The translations under genes were made by a program, and so were the position numbers. Positions 10,157-21,186 of a DNA stretch of 64,000 nucleotides are shown piece by piece (position 1 is the first letter of the stretch; each line of letters opens with the position of its first letter). The notes below the pieces were generated by a model. The model was not told the origin of the DNA. It made no database searches and worked only from the letters and a program-made list of their open reading frames with translations. Location: assembly GCF_918797505.1 (NCBI RefSeq), contig NC_092797.1:3506288-3570287 (forward strand), given 5' to 3'. This DNA is from Bemisia tabaci (taxonomy: Eukaryota; Arthropoda; Insecta; Hemiptera; Aleyrodidae).

Positions 10157-10580
10157 TGGACCACATTTTGCAAATAGGGTCACATTAGCAATAGAGAAGG
10201 AGAGGTAGAATAATATATATATTAATCATTAGCAATAGAGAAGGAGAGGTAGAATAATATATACATAAAGTAATATAGTTATTAATATTTAAGTGCTGAT
10301 ATAAAACAGCACTTAAATATACTAAATCTATAATTAAAAAATATATTAATCATTAGCAATAGAGAAGGAGAGGTAGAATAATATATACATAAAGTATTTA
10401 GTTATTAATATTTAAGTGCTGATATAAAACAGCACTTAAATATACTAAATCTATAATTAAAAAAGATATTAATTTCTGGCTCATCCGTAAAAGAACATAT
10501 GTCTATAGGGAAACTGAGGTACTTACATGCATTGCTCTTAAACTGAGCGATTACAGTTCCTAATTGCAAGATACAAGCCA
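10157..10580. mobile_element. family H element, copy 2, interrupted
   Basis: The left part (TGGACCACATTTTGCAAAT, 10157-10181) and right part ('aatttctggctcatcc' to 'gcaagatacaagcca', 10471-10580) together make one H element. A roughly 289-bp tandem-repeat block separates them. The break falls between 'gcaaatagggtc' and 'aatttctgg', nearly the same place where the copy at 59584 is interrupted. Confidence 0.65.
10182..10470. repeat. tandem array with internal hairpins, 124-bp unit
   Basis: Each unit starts ATTAGCAATAGAGAAGGAGA. Unit starts are at 10184 (truncated to 44 bp), 10228 and 10352, so the full period is 124 bp. Each full unit contains a perfect stem TATTTAAGTGCTG / CAGCACTTAAATA with an 8-nt loop, at 10286-10319 and 10409-10442. 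The units differ only by small changes, so the duplication looks young. Confidence 0.9.
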
Positions 10581-10587
10581 TACATTT

Positions 10588-10652
10588 ATGTGGGTCTCAG
10601 GGCCCAGGTTACCATGGAGATACTTCCTCTTGATTCAAACACGTCCAAATTT
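10588..10652 (-). mobile_element. family F half element
   Basis: About 65 bp starting GTGGGTCTCAGGGC and ending 'aacacgtccaaattt', matching the right half of the F elements at 18316-18446 and 58499-58630. The left half is absent. It lies directly after the H element. Confidence 0.5.
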
Positions 10653-11265
10653 GTACTCGTTTTCTTTGAAATTACCAAAATATCACTTAAAATATATCAT
10701 CCATGACACCCTTCAAATCTCTCCTCCCTCGTATCAACCTTTCTCATCCACGCTTTCATCCTCGTCTCGCAGGGCGCTGCCCGAAAATCTCTAAAGCCCG
10801 AGGGTGGGTGCAGGGTTTTTTGCCGTGTCGCGGCGGTGTCGGCGGCGGCGCTGCTGAGGTGATCCCGGGAGCAGGGATCCGGGACAGTAAAAATGAAGTC
10901 GGAGGGACACGGAAACAAAAGAGAGACACGTTTCAAAATACATGAGCTCTTATCTCGCGAATCCTTCAGAGAGCGCTGTCGGTCTCTCTCTTTTTTACGA
11001 ATTCACCAGTTTTCGGGACGAGGACGGAGTCGGGGGTCCGGAGGAGGAGGAGGAGAGACTACCCGGGCAGGAATAAAAAAGTAAGACGAAACGGTGTTAC
11101 TATTAGAAGATGAATACATTTTCTTTCTCATTGCTGTAAGTGGGTTTTATGTCACGGCGAGGTATCTGCTCCATGGAGAGTGGAATAAAGCCAGACTCAA
11201 GTGAGTTGCAATCGCCCTCTGTTGCCGGGTCCTCCCACGGTCCAGGAATATCCATCATGAACATG
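10653..11265. other. CpG-rich block with GGC/GGA-type simple repeats
   Basis: The block 10780-11065 is GC- and CpG-rich with short GGC and GGA runs (for example around 10835-10855 and 11040-11056). Frames are open on both strands, as expected when stop codons are rare in GC-rich DNA. I see no splice-bounded frame that looks like a protein. It could be a regulatory region or first exon, but nothing shows which. Confidence 0.4.
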
Positions 11266-11269
11266 AACA

Positions 11270-11563
11270 TGGCTGACGTCGAGTGCCAAAGTGCGAAACC
11301 TCGTATCTCCATTGCGGTGTTTCCAAATCTCTGCTTCCATTTTTTTTTTTTTGGGAAAAAATCAAGTCAACTCAATGGCTCGATTGAAATTTAATTGGAA
11401 TGCTCTACTGAGAGAGCAAAAAAATGAAGGAAGTCAGGTCCTCCGACGATCGAAAAGTATGCATCATGGAGGTAAACAAGGCTGACATCGATGGCTAAAG
11501 TACGAAACCTCGTATCTCCTTTGCGGTTTTTCAAAATCTCTGCTCCTATTCTATTTTTTTGGG
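11270..11563 (+). repeat. pair of direct repeats about 211 bp apart
   Basis: Copy 1 (11270-11352) and copy 2 (11481-11563) share GCTGACGTCGAGTGCC-like starts, CGAAACCTCGTATCTCC, a 'ttgcggt' block, 'aatctctgct' and a terminal T run plus GGG. The interval between them carries a poly-T (11340-11352). A similar block occurs at about 24400-24480. The frames here are incidental. Confidence 0.6.
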
Positions 11564-12259
11564 TAGACACAACTCAACTATAAAGCCTGACCTTCATACG
11601 GATTATTCTGTTAATGAAGAGGGGGCGTTAAGGAAGTTGTCGAAACATTATGTTGACTAGTTTTCCAAAGGAAAAATAAAGTATGACAGATCTTCTGCAA
11701 CGTTATGAACGGAAATGCGTGGTTTTGCAGGTTGTTCATCAATATGTCGTTATCTAGGCTGACAAGTTCACGAAAAGTTCAGATAAACATGGAAAAGTCA
11801 GGGAATTTTCCCAACCTTGAAGCGTCCGGTAAAAGTCAGGGAATTTTGCAGCAGAACGTTGGCATTTTTACCTCCAGTCAGAACATTTTTCAAATCGAAG
11901 AGACTTCACGCTAAAAATAGTTTGTGAAAATAATTTTAATGAGAAATCATGCCCCGACCCCCTCCAAAAAGTCAGGGGATTTCATGTTCAAAACCCTTGA
12001 AAAGACAGGGAAAAGCCGGTGGAGTTTGGAAGCCAAGAAAACCTGTCACCTGTAATTCCAAAATGAAACAAATGCTAATCCAACGTTTGGCGTTCAATAT
12101 ATTGGTTCATCTAATTTGTTTGTCAAACCGGGCATTCGCTTCAGGAACCGAATCTCTCTCACTGTATAGAAATTCGACTTAATGGACCGAAAGTTTGATT
12201 TGACACACTGAAACTTCAGCAAGACAAACAATAATGTTCGCTGTCCGGACCGACTAATT
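11564..12259. other. non-coding, no recognised feature
   Basis: Repeated short phrases such as 'aaaagtcaggga' (around 11790, 11830, 11970) suggest a decayed repeat, but I could not define its ends. No gene recognised. Confidence 0.4.
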
Positions 12260-13445
12260 TAATCTGGTCTAGAAAAAGCGTTATCGGAATAAACTCGAGT
12301 TGAAAACAACGCCTGGATGCAACTATTCTAACCCGATGGATGCCCGCATTGCATGCACAAAAAATTGTAGGCGAAATGGTTTATGCTTACAACAACGACG
12401 GAGCGAAAACTACTAACCTAACTTTGGTTATTGTAACGGAACTTTTTTTCAGTATACAGTCAAGGAAGGACTATGTGCCCTTCAGCATTCATGAAACCTA
12501 TCCTTTTTTACGATACGGCTCAATTTGAAATTCAATTTCGCCGTTTTGTCGACGGGGTCTGTTCTTGGTGATGGAATATCAGTTTTGATATTCACCACTT
12601 AGTTAGATTCAGCACAACCATTGCAGTGGTTTGAAATGTCTGTTAAAATGAATTTGTCATGTAAAAAGGAATTGAAGAATCATTAGTCGCCGAGCGTTTT
12701 GTGGAATATAGTTGTAGGGCCAAAATAAAACTCCACGTGCAATTCTATGGCAAAATATACATTTTTGTGTTATGAAATAAATTAGGATTGAAAATTAACA
12801 CCATCTAATGCCTTGATGGCGTTTTCTCTTCACTCATTTTATATGGCACAAGGCTATTGATTGACCATAGTTACAGCAGATTCGTTGGCTTTTTGAAATT
12901 CTCAAAAAAATGCGAGTTTTTCCTTTTTTTATACCGTAGATGAGTAGGAAATTATCAATAACTCATGCATTTTTTGGAATTCTTTTTTGGCAATTGCATA
13001 GCTGCATAAGTAAAAGAACGCAAAATCCATTTTTTATGTCCTGAATTGCACGAAGCGGCCTCTCGTTCTAAGTATGCTAAGCATTCAACTTCAATGCGGT
13101 GAACTTCACTACCTTCTCGTTGTGGCAGGCAGTTTTCGTAAGTCCTTAGTTTCCACACTTACGACTTATATAAAGTGTTCCGAGCTCTTTAACTATTTTC
13201 TCTCTTTTTCCCTTTTTTTCCATCGACGAAGCATATTTTCCCAAAGGCGGTTTTTTTTGCTCGGTTGAACGGTTCCAAAGGATCTTGTTATGCGACTCGC
13301 TCCGTCGTCATTGTAAGCGTAAGCCATTTCGCCTACAATTTTTTGTGTATGCAATACGCTCATGCATCGAGTTAAAATAGTTGCGTCCAGGCGTTGCTTT
13401 CAACTCAAGCTTGTTTCGATGGCGTTATCTCTAGACCAGAACTAG
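12260..13445. repeat. 1.2-kb inverted repeat with ~150-bp arms (family R)
   Basis: The left arm (about 12262-12408) and right arm (about 13293-13445) are clear reverse complements: 'aatctggtctaga', 'gagttgaaaacaacgcctgg', 'caactattctaac', 'cacaaaaaattgtaggcg' and 'aacgacggagcga' all recur mirrored. The roughly 880-bp centre has no recognised gene. The arm sequence resembles the S repeats ('gatggatgtccgtg'), and a lone arm-like copy is at 19670-19795. This could be a large non-autonomous transposon or two opposite insertions of one repeat. Confidence 0.75.
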
Positions 13446-14238
13446 GAAAACGCCTGATATTTGTGAAACATTTCAATCGCCGTAAAGATAATCAAAATTG
13501 CATACATTTATAAACGCATGAAAATTTATTTTATTCATTTTTTTCTCTTGCATAAAATCGTGACCTCTAACTAGCACATGGATTTGGTAATTATTGTAGC
13601 TTCTGATTACAAAAATCAATCTTTCCGCTTCTGCAACGTGATCGTAAATTAGAAATAGACACATTAATTTTAAGTAGTCTATCAACGTAAAGTTTAAATT
13701 GCACATAGACTCAATCGCGCAGATGTGCCCGATCATAGCTTTATCTTTTTGCAATGTGAGGTCGTTTGTAAAAAAACAAAAAACCAAAACACAACAGACA
13801 AATTCAGTATAATAATACGAATTATTCAAAACAAAAGGGAAATTAAAAGCTTCAAAAAACTACGAAGCAACAATCTTTGAACATTCCTTGAAGTAAGGAC
13901 TAAAACTCATACTGAATAAATGCCGAATACATCGAGACCGGATTCATATTAAAGTTGTAGTTTCATTCAGAGCTTTCGATAAAATCGAAACTAGACACTC
14001 TTGATTGGAAGAAAATGTGAAGATGAATTTCAAGAACGTTGATAGCGTCATCAAAAGTATCCTCTTTTTCAAAATTAGAATCAAACTTTTTTGACTCCCA
14101 GGCTCTGTAAACTACAATCGCGCATAACAGTTTCAAAATAAATTAAGCAAAATCATTATAGTATCATTCTCTTATTTAGTGGTTTGTATAATTTCGCGGT
14201 TCTTAACTCATAAAGTGTATAGTACTTCCCACAGAGGG
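13446..14238. other. non-coding; 118-codon frame judged unsupported
   Basis: The reverse-strand frame 13473-13829 (118 codons) is the main open stretch. It has no recognisable motif, domain or splice context, and it lies in AT-rich DNA where a frame of this length is possible by chance. Nothing else is seen. Confidence 0.4.
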
Positions 14239-14373
14239 GCTACATTTTGCAATTGGGACCTACAATTTCTGGCTCATCCGTTAAGATTTTTATGTTCAAA
14301 GGAGAACGAATGGTGCACACGCTGTTCCTATACTAAAAGAAAATTCAGTTCTTAATTGAAAAATGCAGTCCAA
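14239..14373. mobile_element. family H element, copy 3
   Basis: The left end is CTACATTTTGCAATTGGGAC, then 'aatttctggctcatccgtt'. The right end is 'cagttcttaattgaaaaatgcagtcc', mirrored to the left. It is about 135 bp and uninterrupted, so it is the best reference copy together with the one at 1374. Confidence 0.75.
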
Positions 14374-16296
14374 ATATGACCCCTCATATGAAGTTAAAGA
14401 GATAAGCCTCTGCTAAAATTATAAAATTGGGCATTTTCGTGATCAATTATGAGGAGTTATTATTTCGTACAATGTATAGATCCCTGCACTACTTCCAGCT
14501 CTATTTGTTTCTAATTTTGCAGATTTGATATTGAAGATAACGGAATTTTTTTTATTTTCCTCTCTCATTGAATGCTTGACTGAATGATGTCTTTTCCACC
14601 AATTTGAGTCTACAACTTTGGGGTTTTTTTTTTTGTTTAAAAAAAAATCTTACTCTAATATTACAAATAAATTTGGGCTCTTTATGATACATCCTCGTAA
14701 GTCACCACTTCATGCAACGCATGAGCATGTCCTCGGGTATAGGTCGAGGAATTTTCAACGGCAGTCTGGCAACAAGGGAAGCTCTTCCCCGTAAAAAACG
14801 ATCGGAAAGTTCAAGCGCGTCAGGAGCGTAAAACCCCGTCATTTGTCTCCGAAAAAAGTTCACCGACTCAACGGTGTAAGTTTAAAAAGAGAAACGTAAT
14901 AACAAAGGGAAAGACATTGTTTTTAATCTTGAAAGCCACGGGTTGGAAGTTTGCATGGCTCCGCGCCACCCGCCACCTCCTCGGTGCTGTATTTACGGCA
15001 TGCTAACCCGGATTCCACTTTGAAGTATGTGGGAGCCTCGTGCGGAAACTTCGAGAGGAAGTCTGATTTTTGGTTCTCTGGCTCCGGTTTTTGTTCCAGC
15101 TGAAGATCCTCAACGTACTTCTGCTATTAGAAAGAGCCAAGCCTTGCATCTATAAGGAATGGAGTCATTTTTTACTGTGTGAATGCATATCAGGGTGTCT
15201 ATAGTGTCTACCGACAGTATGAACCGTAAAACATCAGGAAATGATGTCATCATGAAAATCAGACGAATATCAGGATAATACCGTGAATCAGGAAATTTTG
15301 AGTTTGTCAAGCATTTTTCAATGTCATGCAGTTTCGCACATACAAAACTGAAATACTGTTTTGTGATATCAAACGATTGCCAATTCATACGCTAAAAAAG
15401 TGAAGACATTGCCTCTAAAATATTAGGGAAATCCAATATGAAATTTTTAGTGGACGTCCTGGTTAAAATTAATAGCAAGCAAACTTAAATACTCAAAGGA
15501 CGACGCACCGAGAGAGAAAAATCGTATGGAATACTGTCGAACTATAATATTTACTTTGTTAAGTATGGTGCTTCTGACAAAATATGTACTGAGAAGCAAA
15601 CTTCTCTAAGATTTCAACTGTTACATTTTATGACGATTCGACAATCTGAGTCAGAAGGTAGTGACAAAAAGTGGGAAGGAGTTGGTCAAGATCCGACCGG
15701 TGGCTCTCGGTGACTAAAATGAAACGGGAGGGATGCGGCGTCCTGCGGGAATAATATCGGAATGATTGAGTGGAGTCTGCTAAAGCGTCACTGATTCTTT
15801 CCACTCCTTCAACTCCGTCTTACCTTCCCGCGAGAAAAAAGTTTTAAGCGCCGTTGTCGCGCATCCCCATTCGTGCTTTCTTCAAGAAAAAAATCATCGC
15901 TCAAATGGAACACCCTCTCCAATAGACTGATTCAATGACTACGTCATTCGCTATAACATCGAACTCTTGTTTCAAACCAAAACAAACTAACATAATTTTA
16001 TGTACGAATTCTTCATGAGTTAATTGTATTAATTTATTAAAATTTAGTCATTGACCTGTCATAAAGCAACTAAAGACCCATTAAACAGGAGAACTTTCGA
16101 TTTTAAAAAACACCTGGTCCGTTTTACCAGGTTCTGTGTTTGTATACATTTGAGCCAAGGGTTCGATACTATATCGAATGACGTAGCCACTAAATCAGTT
16201 TACGGGCATCCAGTGACTTCATTTTAGCCAAACATTGGCGTATTATTCGGCGAGGGACAAAATTCTAGATAACTAGAAAAATTCACTCAAATCGAC
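14374..16296. other. non-coding, no recognised feature
   Basis: About 1.9 kb of mostly AT-rich DNA with a more CpG-rich part around 14940-15060. The frame 15110-15388 (reverse, 92 codons) has no motif I recognise. No repeat family placed here. Confidence 0.45.
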
Positions 16297-16777
16297 CAGC
16301 GGGCTGATTATTGAAATTGATAGACAAAATTATAGACAAAGAAGACACAGGGAGCACGGAGGGACCCTGTTGGTCGAAATGGGTGGTTTGTATATGATGG
16401 ACTAACTAAATGGTCTCTCTTGGGTTGCCGTTCGTTGGTCTGTTGCCTATCTCCCTCGCCCACGACAACCTCCCGCTTCCACATGGATAAAAATCTGTGG
16501 CTCTTTAAACTTATCAGTGGCTCATATGGTACATCACTAAAAGTCGTAAATAAAGTAATGATTCTCGGTCTGTGAACCATACTAAGGTATCTCGTACCAT
16601 CACTAGATATCTGTGCTATTATTATATGTTTCCTTTACTCCTATTATAGTGGTGTTCCACATGAACCACTGATTGGTTTATAAGCCATAGCTTTTTCTCA
16701 GTGCAGTAGGTACCCTTCATATGACTTTTGTTTTATGTCTATAGCTTTGCCTATCAATTCCAACAATCAACCGGCAG
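16297..16777. mobile_element. family A element, copy 1, carrying a nested insertion
   Basis: Begins CAGCGGGCTGATTATTGAAA and the 'gatagacaaaattatagacaaag' block. It ends with the mirrored 'tctatagctttgcctatcaattccaacaatcaaccgg'. The typical interior (ggttgccgtt, 'gtctgttgcctatctccc') is present up to about 16481, then a different element intervenes to 16703. Other A copies are about 265-300 bp; this one is 481 bp because of the insert. Confidence 0.85.
16482..16703. mobile_element. MITE nested inside the family A element
   Basis: The ends mirror each other over about 50 bp: left 'ctgtggctctttaaac', 'ttatcagtggctcatatggtac'; right, on the other strand, 'ctatggcttataaacc', 'aatcagtggttcatgtggaac', finishing at 'ctcagtg'. 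It is about 222 bp. It sits inside, and therefore inserted after, the surrounding A element. No second copy in this window. Confidence 0.7.
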
Positions 16778-17890
16778 ACCGTCTGAAAAAACTCCAACCT
16801 CCAAGCTGTCGCGGGGTTTATTCCAAAGTATGAAAGCCATAGGTAACCACTACTTTAATCCAATTCTTCGAGAACAATGCTCGCCATCCGCTCCCGGGAT
16901 CGGCGAGAAATAAAATGCAAATAGAGTGATAATAAGATAAACCGATCCCGTCACCCCCCTCTCCCCGCAGGGCTCACCGAAAGTTTTCGCGACGGCCAAA
17001 CTCGGCGACAAATTTGAATCGGGGAGTTCGGGGACTCGTCCAACTTGGAGTCCCTGCAATCCCTGGCGCGAATTGATCGAGTTTTTCCCAGGTGCCGCGC
17101 CGCACCTGTCGCCGGAAAAATCCCCACCGGAAACGGCGGGATTCCCGTTCAATTTGGCAACCGCGCGCCTCAGTTCGGGAGCGAGGGAGCCGATACACAT
17201 CTTCGACTTACTTACCCGGAGCCGAACTTACATCTCAGACGTGTTAACTTGTAAACCGGCGTCGCGGTGCCTCGAAGCTACCGCACCGGGCAAAAACAAC
17301 GTATCTGTACGACGTTTGTCGCCGGACAAACGCGGTTTTTGGTTCGTAAGCTCCGAGGCGGAACTGAGACTATCGTTCCCGGTGAAAGCGCGTATCTTAA
17401 AGGCTATTACGTTGGACTTACGAGGTTGTGTTTTAAGGAAGTGAAGGTGTCCTGCCTCCACCGCAGCGCGTTTTCGACAAGTTGCGCGTTGAGGCTTCTC
17501 GACAGTTCGAGTGTTTAATTCGTTAATTAGAGTGACGGGTATTGTTTTATCGCGATGGGATCCTTCATACCGCCTTGGTTTCGTCTGCGTGGAAAGTTTG
17601 CGCTCGTCAAATCGGGATTTCGTCATTCGGCTTACGAGATCCAGCGTGGTGAGCTGATGAACTGGAAAACAGTGCTGAGGACAGCGGAAAGAAAACAGTC
17701 TTTTTAAATAAGATAATTTGTCAACATTCTTTATTTTTTTAAATTAAGTTTCAGTCAGAGTTAATGAGATACTAATGCTGATGATAATGGTAATGCTATA
17801 AGTTAGTAACGTTTTTCGTGATCTTTGGTCAACTCATTCCCGGATTCCTTTCCTAAAGTCCCTTTCTGTTCCTTGTCGTCCCCTTAGTTC
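16778..17890. other. CpG-rich single-copy block, no gene recognised
   Basis: About 16850-17640 is the most CpG-rich, repeat-free stretch in the left half. Long frames are open on both strands (for example 17073-17444 on +, 17228-17626 and 16850-17200 on -), but they overlap each other. None has a motif I know, an ATG with context, or splice sites at both ends. It could be a promoter or CpG-rich first exon, or simply GC-rich DNA. Confidence 0.4.
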
Positions 17891-18166
17891 CCTGCGAGCT
17901 GACTATTGAAATGGATAGACAAAGCTTTAGACAAAGAATACGGAAGGAACATGGGAGGATTCTATTGGTGGAAGCGGGTAGTTGTAATTAAAAAAGGAGG
18001 CAGGTATTGGACTAACCAATGGCAACCCACGAAAGACCTTATAGTCAGTCCATCATTTTCTCCCTCAGTGAATTAGAACCACCCATTGTAACCAAAAGGA
18101 TTGCTCGATACTTCCTATGTATTCTTTGTCCATCGTTTTGTCTATCAATTTCAATTTACTCCGCTG
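17891..18166. mobile_element. family A element, copy 2
   Basis: The left end is 'gcgagctgactattgaaatgg' and 'atagacaaagctttagacaaag'. The right end is 'ctttgtccatcgttttgtc', 'tatcaatttcaatttactccgctgg'. The interior includes 'ctattggtggaagcggg' and 'ggactaaccaatggcaaccc'. About 276 bp. Confidence 0.85.
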
Positions 18167-18315
18167 GTCCAGTCCAGTTTATAATTTTTGTAACTGATGA
18201 AAGGGTGATCTTTTTGCCATAATTGACATTCATGAAGTCCAAAACCGGGAGCCAATAGGAAATGGATTCTTCCATGACTCTACGGATGCTTTAAAAGGTC
18301 CGGTTAAATTCATCC

Positions 18316-18446
18316 AATTGGACGTATATCTATCAAACAGAACTAAGTGAATTATGACGTGAACCCTATTATGCTTGTGTTCTTATGGGTCTCAGGGCTC
18401 ACGTCATAATGCAAATAGTTCTGTTTGATAGAAATACGTCCAATTT
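18316..18446. mobile_element. family F inverted-repeat element, copy 1
   Basis: Ends AATTGGACGTATATCTATCA and its mirror TGATAGAAATACGTCCAATT. The interior is also mirrored (AACAGAACTAAGTG with 'aatagttctgtt'; 'tgacgtgaaccct' with 'agggctcacgtca'). About 131 bp, almost wholly palindromic. Other copies at 39791 and 58499. Confidence 0.85.
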
Positions 18447-18843
18447 ATCTTAAAGACGTTAGAGCGGCAACCCCGACGTCCAAAAAACCACCCTCCACCC
18501 TTCCTGCATCGGTGGCGGCGAGGAAGGGGATGGAGAGCCGGCTCTGGAGCTAACAATGGTGATAAGTTCATTTTCAATACATTTATATTGCAAATGATTT
18601 GTTGGCACGAGGCTGAGCTGCGGCGAATCCGCAATCGCTATTTCCTCGGCGCGGTTGCAGTGTCTTAGCGGGCCTAGCCGGCAATTTATCTTCCCAGCAT
18701 CCGAGGCCCCCCCCCTTCTCCAGCGCTAAGCCACCGTTGTTCGAGATTGCGTTTTGAATGAGTGACGAGCCCCCCTTCCCCCCTATCCCCGCGTTCCGGG
18801 GCGTTTAAAGCTGCCACGTGCTAGTTCTCCGCCTCCGATTCTT

Positions 18844-19111
18844 GCGGACTGATTATTGAAATTGATAGACAAAGCTATAGACAAAGACGAGAAAGAGAAC
18901 TATCCTATTAGTGGAAGGTGGTGGTTGCAATGGAGATAGGTGGAAAATGATCGACGAACCAAAGGGCTCCTCGTAGGTTGCCGTTTGTCAGCCAATTACC
19001 TACATCCTTTGTCCATTGCAACAACCAGCTCCTACCATTAGGCTCCTTTCACATCTCGTTTGTCTTCTTTGACTATAGTTTTGTCTATAAATTTCAATAA
19101 TCAGCCCGCTG
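18844..19111. mobile_element. family A element, copy 3
   Basis: Starts GCGGACTGATTATTGAAATT and ends with the mirrored 'aatttcaataatcagcccgctg'. The inner 'gatagacaaagctatagacaaag' block is perfectly recognisable at both ends. About 268 bp. Only two bases separate it from the next A element. Confidence 0.92.
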
Positions 19112-19113
19112 CC

Positions 19114-19390
19114 CAGCGGGCGATTTATTACAATTTATAGACGAATCTATAGACTAACGGGACAAATGGAAAATGGAGAGATCCTATTGAAGGGAGAGAG
19201 CGGTGTCATTAGACATATGAGGTGATCAATAGACTAATAAACGGCAACTCCTGGGAGACCATCTACTTAGTCAATCATTTTCCACCTTTGTCCATCGCAA
19301 CCACCACCCTCCACCGATAGGATAGCTCTTTTGCCCCTTTGTCCTCTTCGTCTATAGCTTTGTCTATCAATTTCAATAACCAACCCGCAG
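19114..19390. mobile_element. family A element, copy 4, adjacent to copy 3
   Basis: Starts CAGCGGGCGATTTATTACAA and ends 'tctatcaatttcaataaccaacccgcag'. About 277 bp. It begins two bases after the end of the preceding copy, so two A elements stand side by side with intact facing termini. Confidence 0.9.
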
Positions 19391-19639
19391 TCAAGGTACA
19401 CGTCTCTTGGCAATACTAGAGCATCAGTCATTAAAAAATATTGAATTTGTCGATTGAATGAACCGATGCTTAAGTTATTACATTAATCTTTTATGAAATC
19501 ATCTAATCAATTTTTATCAAGAATTTGTTTTGTATTTACTTTCCAATTAACTTCTAATCTCTTATTACCTTCGTGTCTATTAAAATATCTCAAAAAGAAT
19601 CAAGAGAAAAAAAATTCTTAGGAAAATTCTAGGAAATTC

Positions 19640-19800
19640 TTGCGAAGATGTATTGCTGGCAGTAATAGAAACGCCCGGACTGGGTACAATTATTTTAACT
19701 CGGTGGATGTCCGTGTTGTATACACAAAAAATTGAAGGCGGAATATCTTTCGCTTGCAACAACGAACGACGAGGCGAAAAATTGGCATGATCTGTGGGAA
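19640..19800 (+). repeat. family R/S-like repeat copy
   Basis: The blocks 'cgcccggactgg', 'caattattttaactcgg', 'tggatgtccgtgttg', 'acacaaaaaattgaaggcg' and 'ttgcaacaacgaacgacg' match the arms of the inverted repeat at 12260-13445, and more loosely the S repeats. It is a single arm without a partner. The frame 19580-19810 is incidental. Confidence 0.6.
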
Positions 19801-20274
19801 TGGGAACCACTCAGCCAGACACGAGTCCATCACCTTCAGTCGAGAACTTGATAATCTGGTGAACTTCGGTGAAAATGATTTTACACTATGTAGTATTTCT
19901 TCTTCTGCTTCTGCGTTTAATTTTATTCAGTATTATACCATATAAATTCTTGCCATAACATCAAAGATTATAGGGCGATACAAGTTTTGTACATTTAATT
20001 CGCTTCTCAGTAAATTTTTTGCCCATGCGCTAAAATTGGGGGCGATTCTCAAGTAAATGTTAATCAATATGTATTCAGAAACCGCAATCTTTTTTCAAGA
20101 AGTTACAAGCTAATTTTTTGAGCAGTTTTTTCGGTACATGGGTCTATCTTGACAAAGACGGTCGGACATGAAAAAACATTGTAATGCAACACATAAGAAG
20201 CATTTTGCCTGAAAAAAAAATTGAAAAAGTAGTCGATCGGAGATACGACGTTTTTCATGTCAGACGGCTGAATT

Positions 20275-20430
20275 CCTATGAAAACAGCTGGAAATCTCGG
20301 CTGGGAATCGAACGCGGCAGCCCAGCCCCGCTCCCTGGGAGCTCCGAACGGGGAGGAACGCGTCTTTGCAAGGTGGTTGACTGCTTGCTCATCGCTCAAA
20401 CGCTTATTGTCAGCCGAGTTTACCACAAGC
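20275..20430 (-). repeat. possible second type of tRNA-derived SINE
   Basis: On the reverse strand, a B-box-like GCGTTCGATTCCCAGCC lies at about 20287-20303. An A-box-like GTTTGAGCGATGAGCAAGC lies about 90 bases earlier. The long spacing would suit a tRNA-Leu or -Ser type head. There is no second copy in the window to confirm it. Confidence 0.3.
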
Positions 20431-20929
20431 GCCGCCAGATCGCACCACCGCCGCAACTTCCACCCGAAACCGCGTATCCTCATACCATTCCCCATTCAAT
20501 TTGGGCGTTCTATGGTTTCCCGGCCGGGAATCGCGGGTTTTCGGGGGCGATCCGGCGGCGGGGGCATCGATTTTCCGGAGTGTGTGCTCCGTGCACGGCG
20601 CGCGGTATTATGACGGGGTAATGTGTGAAATGTAGATAATGTGTCCCGGTTCGGGCGTGTGTCTTCCGCTCCGATTCAGCTTCCTCTGTCTTAGTTTCGA
20701 CATCAAGCGAATTTCGGTCTACGGCTCCTTGCGTAATTGAAAGCCCCCCCCCCCCTTCGCTTCACCCCCCACACACCTTTACCCCCCTTCCCCGGCGACG
20801 CTCCATCGACTTCGCGGTTTGGGCTTCGGTGAAAATTTGACCTCGAGTGGCCTCCTAGAGGGATGAGCCATTGGGCAGGGTCAGGAATTACACAGTTACG
20901 ATGCTCCATCCTGGCGGCTCGTGCCTCAT
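20431..20929. other. CpG-rich, poly-C containing stretch, no gene recognised
   Basis: GC- and CpG-rich, with a C run at about 20743-20754. Overlapping frames are open on both strands, without recognisable motifs. Confidence 0.4.
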
Positions 20930-21182
20930 AGGCTTGTTGCAAACTTCAGCCAAGGGCAAAAAAAGAGTTTTTTCTTATATAAGATGACTCAAAAATCACG
21001 ATGAACGAATCGGAAAATTTTGTGAAAAACGCGGTTTGCGATATGCGCAAAAAATATGCGTTTTCCTAAGCTTCCCGCTTTAAAAAAGATACTGCGGCTT
21101 GGGTGTAAAGACTTTCCTGGTGCGCTCACCGTGGTTTTTTAGCCATTTCTTTTTACTCTGGCTGAAGTTTCCAACAGGCCCT
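20930..21182. repeat. 250-bp inverted repeat flanking the satellite array
   Basis: The left arm (TTGTTGCAAACTTCAGCCAA, then 'gactcaaaaatcacgatgaa') and right arm ('caccgtggttttttagcc', then GGCTGAAGTTTCCAACAGG) mirror each other over about 50 bp. The right-arm type recurs at 23215-23310 ('gagccattttctg', 'agccgaagtttgcaacagg'). The 107-bp array therefore lies between copies of this repeat, which may be the ends of one large element. Confidence 0.6.
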
Positions 21183-21186
21183 CTAT

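Noticed and set aside
10182..10470. CRISPR-like array
   Set aside because: Units of 124 bp are nearly identical throughout, with no repeat-spacer alternation, and the context is eukaryotic.
13473..13829. 118-codon reverse frame
   Set aside because: AT-rich region, no domain, no start or splice context.
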